From contig CANMXN010000001.1 of assembly GCA_947501885.1 (NCBI GenBank), forward strand, positions 1,178,001-1,242,000: a stretch of DNA of 64,000 bases, written 5' to 3'. Source of the stretch: an uncultured Sphingorhabdus sp. (lineage in GTDB: Bacteria > Pseudomonadota > Alphaproteobacteria > Sphingomonadales > Sphingomonadaceae). Of the stretch, positions 8,708 to 17,680 are shown one piece after another. Both the position numbers and the translations under genes were made by a program. How positions within the stretch are numbered: position 1 is the stretch's first letter; every line of letters starts with the position of its first letter. The notes beneath the pieces were generated by a model. That model was given only the letters and a program-made list of their open reading frames with translations, had not been told where the DNA came from and ran no database searches.

Positions 8708-10081
8708 ATGAGCACGAAAACAGATATTGCCAATAATTTACCGCCTATTGAAGATAAAGCAGATTTGCTAGCCCCCATGATCAAGGGTGAGAAACCCAAA
8801 AGTGATTGGAAGATTGGCACTGAACATGAAAAGTTCGTCTATTGCCAAGAGGATTATCACGCCCCCAGCTATGAAGAAGAAGGCGGCATCAAAGATCTAT
8901 TGCTCGCTATGCAAGAATTTGGTTGGGTTCCCGTCAAAGAAAATGGCAAAGTTATCGCTATGCAAGGGGATGATGGTACCATCAGTCTAGAGCCTGCTGG
9001 TCAGCTGGAATTATCTGGTGCCCCACTGGATAATTTACACCAAACCTGTGCTGAAACGGGCCGCCATCTCGAACAAGTCAAAACCATTGGTGCAAAAACT
9101 AGCAAAGGTTTTTTAGGCCTTGGTCTCTGGCCAGACAAAAAACGAAGCGATTTACCGATCATGCCAAAAGGGCGCTATGGGATTATGATAGACCATATGC
9201 CCAAAGTCGGAACTATGGGTCTTGATATGATGCTGCGCACTTGTACCATACAGGTTAATTTAGATTATAGTAGTGAAGCCGATATGGCACAAAAATTCCG
9301 TGTCGGCTTGGCGCTGCAACCGCTCGCCACCGCGCTATTTGCCAATTCACCATTACTTGAGGGCAAACCCAACGGATATTTATCTTATCGTAGTCACATT
9401 TGGTCCGACACCGACCCGCATCGCACAGGCATGCTACCATTCGTATTTGATGATGGTTTTGGTTATGAACATTATGTCGATTATATGCTCGATGTGCCAA
9501 TGTATTTTATCTATCGTGACGGCCAATATCTCAATGCTGCGGGGTTAAGTTTTCGGGACTTTATGGACGGCAAACTATCTATACTCCCTGGTGAAAAACC
9601 AACCTTGTCGGATTGGGAAGATCATCTATCAACAGCCTTTCCCGAGGTTCGCCTCAAATCATTTCTTGAAATGCGCGGCGCCGATGGCGGGCCGTGGAGC
9701 CAAATTTGCGCGCTTCCAGCATTTTGGACAGGCCTATTATATGATCAAAGCGCACTAGATACTGCATGGGATTTGGTTAAAAATTGGTCGATGGAAGAGC
9801 GAGAGAAACTGCGTAATGATGTGCCAAAGCTTGGACTTAAAGCTACCATAGCCGATGGACGAACATTGCAGTCTTTTGCCCACGAAATATTGGATATTGC
9901 TTCTATGGGCCTTGCCAATCGAGCGCGATTGAACAATAGCGGCGATAATGAAGTAGGCTTTTTAGACTCGCTTCGCTCTATCGTTGCATCAGGCAAGACC
10001 CCTGCTGATCAATTACTCGAGAAATTTCATGGCGAATGGAATGGCGATATTAAAAAAATATATCAGCATATGAGCTTCTAA
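8708..10081 (+). CDS. gshA: glutamate--cysteine ligase (plant/alphaproteobacterial type)
   Basis: It catalyses ATP-dependent formation of gamma-glutamylcysteine, the first step of glutathione synthesis, in the cytoplasm. The 457-residue length and motifs (WKIGTEHEKFVY near residue 38, GDDGTISLEPAGQLELSG near 90, MMLRTCTIQVNLDYSSEADM near 175) match the GCS2/plant-type class used by Alphaproteobacteria rather than the 518-residue E. coli type. The stop TAA at 10079-10081 overlaps the stop of a decayed minus-strand reading frame. It lies close to rsmE and ubiA. Confidence 0.93.
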   Translation: MSTKTDIANNLPPIEDKADLLAPMIKGEKPKSDWKIGTEHEKFVYCQEDYHAPSYEEEGGIKDLLLAMQEFGWVPVKENGKVIAMQGDDGTISLEPAGQLELSGAPLDNLHQTCAETGRHLEQVKTIGAKTSKGFLGLGLWPDKKRSDLPIMPKGRYGIMIDHMPKVGTMGLDMMLRTCTIQVNLDYSSEADMAQKFRVGLALQPLATALFANSPLLEGKPNGYLSYRSHIWSDTDPHRTGMLPFVFDDGFGYEHYVDYMLDVPMYFIYRDGQYLNAAGLSFRDFMDGKLSILPGEKPTLSDWEDHLSTAFPEVRLKSFLEMRGADGGPWSQICALPAFWTGLLYDQSALDTAWDLVKNWSMEEREKLRNDVPKLGLKATIADGRTLQSFAHEILDIASMGLANRARLNNSGDNEVGFLDSLRSIVASGKTPADQLLEKFHGEWNGDIKKIYQHMSF

Positions 10082-10245
10082 TGGGCTTTCGACAACGGCG
10101 TACCATCAACTACTCCTTTGTTTTGAACAAAAGATAGCATAGCTTCACCTTTTTCTTGCCCTGCGAGGATAAGCTGGTTAAAGCGCAGCCTATCATTTGC
10201 ACTTGTCCATACAGGTTCATGAGCTAATGATGCATAAATGGCTAT
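10078..10245 (-). pseudogene. 3' remnant of an unidentified gene
   Basis: On the minus strand a frame of about 54 codons with protein-like composition (ending FVQNKGVVDGTPLSKAH then TAG at 10080-10078) is open but has no start codon: going upstream it meets TAA inside the tRNA-Trp gene. It reads like the C-terminus of a globular protein (AIYASLAHEPVWTSANDRLR near its beginning). It is best explained as the tail of a gene whose 5' part was lost when the tRNA neighbourhood was rearranged. No family is recognised. Confidence 0.4.
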
Positions 10246-10321
10246 AGGAGTTTAGCTCAGTTGGTAGAGCATCGGTCTCCAAAACCGAGGGCCGTGGGTT
10301 CGAGTCCCTCAACTCCTGCCA
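10246..10321 (+). tRNA. tRNA-Trp (CCA anticodon)
   Basis: A 76-nt cloverleaf with acceptor stem AGGAGTT/AACTCCT, discriminator G and encoded CCA. The anticodon arm is CTCGGT or near it around loop CTCCAAA, giving anticodon CCA (Trp); the T-arm is GTGGG-TTCGAGT-CCCTC. In many Proteobacteria tRNA-Trp sits directly before secE-nusG. Here about 6 kb separates it from secE. Confidence 0.96.
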
Positions 10322-10448
10322 TTTTATATGACAGCGCAATTAAAATAATAATCTAAATCTTAGACGGTATAAACTGAGCCGCCATAACCCATAATGAAAT
10401 GGGCCACGAAATATGTTCATAGCCTAATCACCTTCAAATTTAATTATT

Positions 10449-12599
10449 TTAAAACCGTCCGCTTATCGTGAACCTTGCATTGAGCGGAGCACCCACGGTG
10501 ATATTATTCGCCGTATGCGCATTGGGGAAATATTCGGTATCGGTTAGATTTTCGATATTCACCTGTATGCGCAGATTATCGCTAATGTCGTAAAAGGCAG
10601 CAGCATCAATGCGGGTAAAACTGGGTAATGTTGTGTTATTACCATTGTCAGCAAAGCTCTCATCTTGATAAGTGAGCCCCGCACCAACACCAAATTTGGG
10701 CGTTATTTGATAGGTGCTCCATAGATTAAACGTATTTTCTGGCAGCTCTCTAATACGGTTTCCATCAACACCAAAATCATCAACCTGATTACCATCCAAA
10801 TAACTATAGCCTATTGAGACATACCATTTATCCGTAATATCACCTTGAATTTGCACCTCAATACCTTGTATCTCTGTATCAATAATATCAAGCGTGCCAG
10901 GATCAGTATCGGCAACTTGCGGCGAGCTTTGTTCAATTTCAAATATTGCCGCTGTAAAGCTCAGACGATCTGCAAAATCCCATTTAAGACCCAGCTCTAA
11001 ATTCTGGAATGTGTTGGGATCAAGCGCATCATCTGGCGGATTAATATCGGCAAATTGCTCGCCGCTACGGGGCAAGAAACTCTCGCTAAAACTGCCATAG
11101 AAAGAGATATTTTCTTGGGGTTTCAAAATCACGCCTACGCGCGGTGAAAAGTCCGAATCTCTACGTGCTAATATTTCACGTGTGCCTGTGTTAATAAAGG
11201 TCTCAATATTATCGACACTAATATCAAAGCTATCATAGCGGCCACCAAGGACCAAATGTAGCCAATCGGTCACTTCAATTTCATTTTGAAAATAGAATGA
11301 GTAGACGGTTAGATCAGCCTCGGTATCATCGTTCAAATCAGAAAAAGCAAATGTGGTCGGTAAGCCAGCCGCATTTGTGCCGCTAAAATTATTAATAGCC
11401 AAAGGCCGCACTGCCAAAAAGCTCTCCATATCATCTTGCGATGTATCAAAGAAAATATTAAAACGATCATTATTGTTAACTGTGTCGATAAATTCACCGC
11501 CGACAAGGGTATTATGCTTGATTGAGCCTGTATCAAATTCTCCAACAATATTAGCAGAAACCACAAAATTTTGCCGTTGGGTGGTGTCAATATAACCATC
11601 CAGCGTTACAACATTAGTCGCATCATCAAAAGCTGTAGCAAATTGATTGGCATAGACTTTATCATAATCACCCCAAGACACAGTGAAGTTGCCTTTCACA
11701 TCATCGGAAAACTGATGCTGCAAATTGGCACGCAGCACATGCGATTCAAATGTAGTGAAGGCATTTTCTGGATCGGCAAAGGTAATATCCACCAATTGCT
11801 CAGCGGGACGGCCATCGTCTCCAACGGGAATACCGCGATCTACAAAACGTTCATTATTGATATATTCATAAGAAAGATCGAGCGTAGTAGACGGCGATAG
11901 CACTATACGCGCTGTTGGATTAATACCAAAGCGATCACCATCGAAAAAATCGCGGTGGTTATTCAGACTCTCATAATAAGCATTCACCCGAAAGGCCACA
12001 TTATCACTTGTGGGAATATTAAGATCAACCTGACCACTAAACGCACCAAATGTATCAACGCTGGCTTGGAAACCCGTGAATTGTTCGCCGATCACACCCT
12101 TTTTCGTGACGCGGTTTAATATGCCGCCCGTACCGCCGCGTCCAAAGAGTAGCGCGTTGGGGCCGCGCAATATTTCGACCTGTTCTAAATTATAGAATGA
12201 TCGATAATATTGTACATCATCGCGCACGCCATCAACAAAAAAGTCTGCTGTTGAACGAACCCCGCGGAAAACAACAGCATCACGGTGTCCCTCACCTTGG
12301 GACTGTGTGACGCCTGGCGTATAAAGCACAATATCACCGATACTATCAAAGCCTTGCTGCGTAATTTGTTCGGCCGTGACAATAGACAGTGATTGCGGCA
12401 CATCAATAATAGGCGTCGGTGTTTTTACAGCATTCACCTGATTGGAATAAAGCGTCTTACCATTTACGATGATTTGATCTTCATCTTCCTCCGATAGTTC
12501 ATCTGAAGGCGCTTGATTATTCTGCGCCATGGCTGATGGTGATAAGAGAATGAATGGTATGGCCGCAGCACACATCAAACTAGCCGTAAATTTTTTCAT
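10449..12599 (-). CDS. TonB-dependent siderophore receptor
   Basis: This 716-residue outer-membrane receptor imports ferric siderophores with TonB energy. It has a signal peptide (to about residue 25, AMAQN), a plug domain from about residue 50 (VPQSLSIVTAEQI, GDIVLYTPGVTQSQGE, FFVDGVRDDVQYYR, VEILRGPNALLFGRGGTGG) and a beta-barrel ending in Phe (ARFTISGRF), as outer-membrane barrels do. The DVPQSLSIVTAEQI type of plug is typical of the FhuA/FoxA/PupA siderophore group. There is no extra N-terminal signalling domain, so it is probably not coupled to an ECF sigma/anti-sigma pair. Two Fur-like boxes upstream suggest iron repression. Confidence 0.93.
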   Translation of the reverse strand: MKKFTASLMCAAAIPFILLSPSAMAQNNQAPSDELSEEDEDQIIVNGKTLYSNQVNAVKTPTPIIDVPQSLSIVTAEQITQQGFDSIGDIVLYTPGVTQSQGEGHRDAVVFRGVRSTADFFVDGVRDDVQYYRSFYNLEQVEILRGPNALLFGRGGTGGILNRVTKKGVIGEQFTGFQASVDTFGAFSGQVDLNIPTSDNVAFRVNAYYESLNNHRDFFDGDRFGINPTARIVLSPSTTLDLSYEYINNERFVDRGIPVGDDGRPAEQLVDITFADPENAFTTFESHVLRANLQHQFSDDVKGNFTVSWGDYDKVYANQFATAFDDATNVVTLDGYIDTTQRQNFVVSANIVGEFDTGSIKHNTLVGGEFIDTVNNNDRFNIFFDTSQDDMESFLAVRPLAINNFSGTNAAGLPTTFAFSDLNDDTEADLTVYSFYFQNEIEVTDWLHLVLGGRYDSFDISVDNIETFINTGTREILARRDSDFSPRVGVILKPQENISFYGSFSESFLPRSGEQFADINPPDDALDPNTFQNLELGLKWDFADRLSFTAAIFEIEQSSPQVADTDPGTLDIIDTEIQGIEVQIQGDITDKWYVSIGYSYLDGNQVDDFGVDGNRIRELPENTFNLWSTYQITPKFGVGAGLTYQDESFADNGNNTTLPSFTRIDAAAFYDISDNLRIQVNIENLTDTEYFPNAHTANNITVGAPLNARFTISGRF

Positions 12600-12637
12600 A
12601 TTATGTTGTCCCTCAGAGCAATATTAGCTAATTCTAT

Positions 12638-12656
12638 GCAAATGACAATCATTCGC
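12638..12656. promoter_or_regulatory. Fur box 1
   Basis: GCAAATGACAATCATTCGC is a 19-bp imperfect palindrome whose core AATGA-N-AATCATT matches the classical Fur box. It lies 39 bp upstream of the siderophore receptor start, a position expected to block its promoter under iron sufficiency. Binding is inferred, not shown. Confidence 0.65.
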
Positions 12657-12688
12657 AATAAGCTGTCTGAAAACCTCTTTATACACTT

Positions 12689-12707
12689 GCAATTGAAAAT
12701 CAATCGC
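12689..12707. promoter_or_regulatory. Fur box 2 (weaker)
   Basis: GCAATTGAAAATCAATCGC is a second interrupted palindrome (GCAATTGA/TCAATCGC) 51 bp from the first, with the same outer GCA/CGC ends. Tandem Fur sites are common before siderophore receptor genes. It could also serve the divergent dioxygenase gene, whose start is 149 bp away. Confidence 0.45.
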
Positions 12708-12855
12708 AAAATAAGATATTTTTAGAATTTTTATCTGAAGCCGCGAAAGCGCTACATAATGAGGCGATAAGGGCAGTCTTCACGCAAGAATAATCATCCA
12801 AATATCATAGCCTGTGCCCACATTATGCTATAGAAATCGGCATGAGGAGAATCAT

Positions 12856-13704
12856 ATGGGCATAACTGTCACGGCCACAAACGCCAGTTGCGGTGCTTTT
12901 GTTACGGATATTGATCTGAGGCAAAATCTATCTGCTGATTGTATCGCCGAATTGCGTGCGCATTGGGTAGAGCATAAAGTCATTGCCTTTCCCGATCAAA
13001 AACTATCTAATGAGGATTTAGAGCGCATCACCCTCTATTTTGGCGATTTTGGCGAAGACCCATTCTTTGGTTCTATTGATGGTCATCAAAATATAGCGGC
13101 CATTCAGCGCAAAGCAGATGAAACAACGCCTATATTCGCAGAAGTCTTCCATTCCGATTGGAGTTTCATGGCCATTCCGCCCGCAGGAACTATATTATAT
13201 GGCATTACGATTCCCCCGCATGGCGGCAATACATTATTCGCCGACCAAGTGGCCGCTTATGAAAAGCTACCAAATCACCTAAGAGACAAAGCCGAGCAGC
13301 TCACCGCTATTCATTCAGCTCAGCGCGGTTATGCCCCAGGCGGTGCTTATGATGATGAAGATCAGCAATCGGGACGCAGCATGAATATCATTGCAAGCGA
13401 TCGTGCTTTCGAAACTTATAAACATCCATTTGTTCGCACGCACCGTGAAACTGGGCAAAAGGCCTTATTCAGCTCTATTGCCTATATCATCGGTTTTGAG
13501 GGCTTATCCGACGAAGAAAGTATGGCGCTTACTATGGAGTTTTATGTATATCAAAGTGCGCAAGAGGTGATATATTCCCATCCTTGGCAAAAGGATATGC
13601 TGGTAATGTGGGACAACCGATCATTGCTCCATGCGGCCAGCGGCGGTTATGATGGTTATGACCGATTGCTGCACCGAACCACTATCGCTGATACGGCCTT
13701 TTAA
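12856..13704 (+). CDS. TauD/TfdA-family Fe(II)/2-oxoglutarate dioxygenase
   Basis: The frame is open from 12814, but ATG 12856 has a GAGGAG Shine-Dalgarno 6 nt upstream, giving 282 residues, the usual TauD length. The iron-binding facial triad is visible: His and Asp in FHSDWSF and the distal His near SLLHAASGGYDG; the Arg of LLHRTT binds 2-oxoglutarate. The family hydroxylates small organic acids such as taurine, 2,4-D or alkyl sulfates. The substrate here is unknown. Next to an iron-receptor gene and opposite a class II aldolase, it may belong to an iron-related or catabolic accessory block. Confidence 0.88.
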   Translation: MGITVTATNASCGAFVTDIDLRQNLSADCIAELRAHWVEHKVIAFPDQKLSNEDLERITLYFGDFGEDPFFGSIDGHQNIAAIQRKADETTPIFAEVFHSDWSFMAIPPAGTILYGITIPPHGGNTLFADQVAAYEKLPNHLRDKAEQLTAIHSAQRGYAPGGAYDDEDQQSGRSMNIIASDRAFETYKHPFVRTHRETGQKALFSSIAYIIGFEGLSDEESMALTMEFYVYQSAQEVIYSHPWQKDMLVMWDNRSLLHAASGGYDGYDRLLHRTTIADTAF

Positions 13705-13833
13705 TATAGTCCAATCGATCGGACAAATAGATACCACGGCCGCTCTCACGCCTAGCATCAATAATCATGATGGCATTGACTCATATGGCACTGACTATAG
13801 CATCACATATCATGCCTATTACTGGTCATGGCA

Positions 13834-14676
13834 TTATTGGTCGTGGCCAGGATTTTTACGCTTCAATATCCGCATCAAACCAGGCCATGTCAGATTATCA
13901 CCAAAGCCAGGTGTGAACGCAGCCGCGCTCTGTTCTTGGACACGGTCGGCCATTTCTTGCGGTTCTTCATGAAGCCCGCCATCACTGCCGCCGCCTTGTG
14001 CCAAAATCTGCGTCTTACAAGCATTTTCGAGAAAATACATACGAAGAAAAGCAATGGCGCAATTTTGACCAACCGATAAAGTGCCATGGTTACGAAGCAT
14101 GAGCAGGCTTTTATCACCCATGTCATTCACGATGCGCTCGCGCTCATCTAGGTCAAGCGCAATGCCTTCATAATCATGATAGGCAAGATCATTATAAACT
14201 TGCATCGCAAATTGGGTATAACGGCGCAAACCGCCATTTTGCACCGATACAGCGATACCATAAGGCGTATGCACATGAATGACGCAGCCAGCATCTTCGC
14301 GCGCGCTGTGCACGGCGCTGTGAATTGTAAAACCTGCGGGATTGATAAAATATGGTGTTTCTTGGCAAATATTGCCTTCCAAATCGATCTTCACCAGCGA
14401 TGATGCAGTAATCTCATCAAACATCAAACCATAAGGATTAATCAAAAACCGCTCTTCCATCTCGCCCTTATCATTCGGCTCATCGGGAAGGCGTGCTGAA
14501 ATATGCGTAAACACCAAATCGGTCCAACCAAAATTTGCACAAAGCCGATAAGTGGCTGCCAAATCACAACGCAATCGCCATTCCATCTCGGACACTTTAT
14601 CTTTGATGGATTCCAAACTGGTTGGGTCTGGTATATTAAATCCGCCCGCAACGCTCATTACGCTTTGTTCATTCAT
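13834..14676 (-). CDS. class II aldolase/adducin family protein
   Basis: The 280-residue protein has the fold's landmarks: LAATYRLCANFGWTDLVFTH, HISARLPD, FLINPYGLMFDEITASSL, the zinc-binding histidines in CVIHVHTPYG (HxH) and the third His in LLMLRNHGTLSVG. The family includes fuculose/ribulose-phosphate aldolases and many proteins of unknown substrate. This longer form with the N-terminal WRLRCDLAATYRL segment resembles the generic class II aldolase/adducin proteins common in sphingomonads. AAGGAAA lies 7 nt before the start. It is convergent with the TauD gene, with stops about 130 bp apart. Confidence 0.88.
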   Translation of the reverse strand: MNEQSVMSVAGGFNIPDPTSLESIKDKVSEMEWRLRCDLAATYRLCANFGWTDLVFTHISARLPDEPNDKGEMEERFLINPYGLMFDEITASSLVKIDLEGNICQETPYFINPAGFTIHSAVHSAREDAGCVIHVHTPYGIAVSVQNGGLRRYTQFAMQVYNDLAYHDYEGIALDLDERERIVNDMGDKSLLMLRNHGTLSVGQNCAIAFLRMYFLENACKTQILAQGGGSDGGLHEEPQEMADRVQEQSAAAFTPGFGDNLTWPGLMRILKRKNPGHDQ

Positions 14677-14887
14677 GCTGAATTTCCTTACAGATACACA
14701 ATAACTAATTTCTTACTCTTAATCGCTCATTTAATCTATAAGAGTCAACCATCAGATTTACAGCACCGCACATAACTTCATCAATTAAAATTCAATATCA
14801 AACACCTATACTAATCCAACAATAAATTATCACTATGAGAATCTGAAATTATTGCATTTGCTAAAATTAATACTCTGTGTAGATTAG

Positions 14888-14902
14888 GTGTTCGTAGAAC
14901 AC
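14888..14902. promoter_or_regulatory. short perfect palindrome, possible operator
   Basis: GTGTTCGTAGAACAC is a perfect 6+3+6 inverted repeat, 40 bp upstream of the serine hydrolase start. Its size fits a dimeric repressor site. No regulator gene lies next to it. Confidence 0.25.
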
Positions 14903-14942
14903 AAAATACGATTTCACATTAACATTTTCCAAGGTCAAAAAA

Positions 14943-16100
14943 GTGAAGTTTATTCAAATTTTAACATCATCTATAATAGCCTTATTTTTAGTGAACAGCA
15001 CGGGACTACAGTCCCAAGAGCAAGATGATTATTGGGCAAATATGAATAATGCGAAGACCGATGCAGTGAATGAATTGGTCAATAGCACGGTTGTAGAAAA
15101 TAAGATCGTAGGATATTCGATTGCTATCTTAAGAGATGGTAAACTGATATATAAAAAAAATGGTGGCTTTGCAAACTTCGAAAGTCAAACCCCTATTTCC
15201 TCAGATAGTCGCTATCAAATATATTCTGCTACAAAGATATTTTTTAATATTGCTTTCATGCAATTGATTGAAAGAGGTGAATTGGACCCAGACCAAACAT
15301 TAGGTCATTATTTATCCGATCTTCCAGAAGATTGGGCCGCCATAACAGTTCGTCAAGCTTGGTCTCATATGACAGGAACAACTGATATTTTTGATCTAAA
15401 TGGAATGGAGCCAACAGCAGAAGAAGCCTTAAAAAGCGTTATCGACATACCGCTAAGATTTAAACCTGGTACGAAAAGTGAATATAATCAAACTAATTTT
15501 TTATTACTTAAGATGGTTTTTGAGTCAGTCACCAAAGTCGATTATCAAACCTATCTGCAAGAACAATTATTAAAACAAGCAGGAATAGAAGGTCTTCTCC
15601 TCGGCGATCTAAGCCTTGCGGCCCCTAAACTTACTAACAATTACGAACCTCATAAATTTGAAGATGGGAGATTAGGTCGTCGTACTCTCAACTTCCCACC
15701 TTATATTTACACAAGTGCTGGAATAAACATTTCTTTGAATGAATTTATAATCTGGTGGAAAGCGGTACTAAGTGGTGATTTGGTTAAAAAACAAACTTTG
15801 CGTGATTTTTGGCAACCCATACGCTTTCCTGATGGTTCCATTTCCAGTCGATCAAATGGATGGGAGCGTCAGCATAAAGATGGGTTATTACGTGTCGGTC
15901 ATGGAGGTGGAGCGCGCGTTCATTTGCTTCATTACATCCCAGATGAACAACCAGAACAATCTGCGACTGTAATATTTCTAAACAATGGTGCTTTCACTCC
16001 TTATTTCGACCATAGAGAGTTTGGAGACAAATTAGCGAAGATAGTGCTACAAAGGGATATATCTAAAAAGATTCCTGATATTAAAAGCCTCAATAAATAG
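14943..16100 (+). CDS. serine hydrolase of the beta-lactamase/DD-peptidase fold
   Basis: The protein starts at GTG 14943 (AAGG 9 nt upstream) with a signal peptide (to about LQSQEQ), so it acts in the periplasm or outside. Class C motifs are present: SATK (S-x-x-K nucleophile near residue 98), EYNQTNFLLL for the Tyr motif near 180, and VGHGGGARVH (HGG, KTG-equivalent) near 320. The family (PF00144) covers AmpC, esterases and peptidoglycan or D-aminopeptidases, and sequence alone does not decide. Codon use is more AT-rich than the ribosomal genes next door, as in the other accessory genes here. Confidence 0.85.
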   Translation: MKFIQILTSSIIALFLVNSTGLQSQEQDDYWANMNNAKTDAVNELVNSTVVENKIVGYSIAILRDGKLIYKKNGGFANFESQTPISSDSRYQIYSATKIFFNIAFMQLIERGELDPDQTLGHYLSDLPEDWAAITVRQAWSHMTGTTDIFDLNGMEPTAEEALKSVIDIPLRFKPGTKSEYNQTNFLLLKMVFESVTKVDYQTYLQEQLLKQAGIEGLLLGDLSLAAPKLTNNYEPHKFEDGRLGRRTLNFPPYIYTSAGINISLNEFIIWWKAVLSGDLVKKQTLRDFWQPIRFPDGSISSRSNGWERQHKDGLLRVGHGGGARVHLLHYIPDEQPEQSATVIFLNNGAFTPYFDHREFGDKLAKIVLQRDISKKIPDIKSLNK

Positions 16101-16321
16101 ATTATTATATCTTTAGCGTGTAAAAAATTTTGCGACTAATCGCTTATTCTAATACACACAGAGCTTGCACAAAAAAGAATCACGCGCTAGAGGTCTGTTT
16201 CTTCCCGAAAAGCTTCCTATATTGTTACCGACTGCATAGTCAGAGCAATGGGCTTATTCGGAAGAGATGAAAATTTGGTCACATATGACTGGATATTTCA
16301 AAAATGATTGAGGTAAGAATA

Positions 16322-16522
16322 ATGGCAAAAACAACACCAGGTGAATTTCTCCGTCAAGTACGGACTGAAGTATCCAAAGTCGTCTGGCCAACACGGGCAG
16401 AAACGATACAAACCGCCATCATGGTTTTGATCATGACCATCATATTGGCGTTTTTCTTTCTTGGTGTAGATGCTGTGTTCAGCTCAATCGTTCAATGGCT
16501 ATTATCACTCGCTAGTGCCTAA
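16322..16522 (+). CDS. secE: preprotein translocase subunit SecE
   Basis: SecE is the essential clamp of the SecYEG channel. Starting at ATG 16322 (AGG 8 nt upstream; the in-frame ATG at 16304 is less likely) gives 66 residues, the short single-helix form. TPGEFLRQVRTEVSKVVWPT is the conserved amphipathic segment, followed by one membrane helix (TAIMVLIMTIILAFFFLGV). It is 27 bp upstream of nusG, the universal pairing. Confidence 0.96.
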   Translation: MAKTTPGEFLRQVRTEVSKVVWPTRAETIQTAIMVLIMTIILAFFFLGVDAVFSSIVQWLLSLASA

Positions 16523-16549
16523 GCATTTGCGAACATAGGGTTTAAATTT

Positions 16550-17089
16550 ATGAAGTCACGTTGGTATATCATTCACGCCTATTCAGGGTTTGAGCATAAA
16601 GTGCGCGATCAGATTATCTCTGAGGGTGAGCGTATGGGGCTAACGCCGCTTGTCGAAGCAATCGAAGTGCCAACCGAAGAAGTGACCGAAGTTCGCCGCG
16701 GCAAAAAAGTAAAAGCTGAGCGTAAATTTTTCCCAGGTTATGTTCTTGCAAAATTGGTGATGACTGATGATGTCTATCACTTAGTAAAGAACACTCCTAA
16801 AGTTACAGGATTTCTAGGCAATAATAATAAACCGCAAGCGATTAGCGCAGCCGAAGCTGCTCGCATCTTGAATACCAAAGAAGATATTGCTAATGCGCCC
16901 AAGCGCCGCGTTACTGTGGATTATGAAATTGGGGACCAAATCAAGGTTTTGGATGGCCCATTTGCAAGCTTCAGTGGTGTTGTAGAAGAATTAGATTTTG
17001 ACAAAAACCGCGTAAAAGTAAGCGTTTCCATCTTTGGCCGCGCAACACCGGTTGAGCTTGATTTTGAGCAAGTGGAATTGTTGAAATAA
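16550..17089 (+). CDS. nusG: transcription termination/antitermination protein NusG
   Basis: NusG binds RNA polymerase, suppresses pausing and links to Rho or the ribosome. The 179-residue protein has the NGN domain ([16 protein letters not shown] at the start, [12 protein letters not shown] near residue 64, VTGFLGNN near 85) and the C-terminal KOW domain ([20 protein letters not shown] near residue 127). Length and domains are normal. Confidence 0.98.
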   Translation: MKSRWYIIHAYSGFEHKVRDQIISEGERMGLTPLVEAIEVPTEEVTEVRRGKKVKAERKFFPGYVLAKLVMTDDVYHLVKNTPKVTGFLGNNNKPQAISAAEAARILNTKEDIANAPKRRVTVDYEIGDQIKVLDGPFASFSGVVEELDFDKNRVKVSVSIFGRATPVELDFEQVELLK

Positions 17090-17097
17090 AGAATCAG

Positions 17098-17247
17098 TCC
17101 CCAACATTTGGGGATCGATATGGTTTCAAAATAGCAATATTTTGAAATTCCGTGCGGGAGGTGGAGCAAGGCATATAAGCCCAATCCATTGTTGGACCGC
17201 TTAATTTGAAGATGCTTTGGCATCTGATAGAATGAAAGGAGGCCATT
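17098..17247 (+). promoter_or_regulatory. rplKA leader with two hairpins
   Basis: The 158-bp gap between nusG and rplK holds a perfect 7-bp hairpin (TCCCCAA-CAT-TTGGGGA, 17098-17114) and a 9-bp hairpin (TTTCAAAAT/ATTTTGAAA, 17124-17147), followed by GTGCGGGAGGTGG. By position and the GGGAGG element it could carry the L1 autoregulatory site that controls rplKA translation in many bacteria. AAAGGAGG just precedes the rplK ATG. This role is inference. Confidence 0.35.
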
Positions 17248-17676
17248 ATGGCCAAGAAGATCGACGGTTATATTAACCTGCAAGTGCCAGCTGGCGCTGC
17301 AAACCCATCACCACCCATCGGCCCAGCATTGGGTCAACGTGGTGTGAATATCATGGATTTCTGTAAAGCGTTCAACGCAGCTACGGGTGATTTTGATAAA
17401 AATACACCTATTCCAACCAAGATTACGGTTTATGCGGATCGCAGCTTTACATTTACCACAAAAACTCCACCTGCAAGCTTTTTGATCAAAAAAGCGCTCA
17501 ACCTAAAATCAGGATCGAAAGAACCTGGTAAAGTGGTTGCTGGTAAAATTACCCGCAAACAATTGGAAGAGATCGCAACGATTAAAATGAAGGACCTTAA
17601 TGCCAATGATATGGACGCAGCCGTTCAAATCATCGCGGGTTCAGCACGGGCCATGGGCCTAGAAGTGGAGGGCTAA
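17248..17676 (+). CDS. rplK: 50S ribosomal protein L11
   Basis: The 142-residue protein contains the L11 N-terminal domain ([36 protein letters not shown]) and the rRNA-binding C-terminal domain ([20 protein letters not shown]). It binds the GTPase-associated centre of 23S rRNA. A strong AAGGAGG Shine-Dalgarno precedes the ATG. It is 4 bp from rplA. Confidence 0.98.
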   Translation: MAKKIDGYINLQVPAGAANPSPPIGPALGQRGVNIMDFCKAFNAATGDFDKNTPIPTKITVYADRSFTFTTKTPPASFLIKKALNLKSGSKEPGKVVAGKITRKQLEEIATIKMKDLNANDMDAAVQIIAGSARAMGLEVEG

Positions 17677-17680
17677 TCAC

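Noticed and set aside
16101-16321. possible attachment-site copy of the tRNA-Trp 3' end at the other edge of the accessory block
   Set aside because: Reading through the stretch before secE found no repeat of the tRNA's T-arm or acceptor sequence, so integration at the tRNA is not supported.
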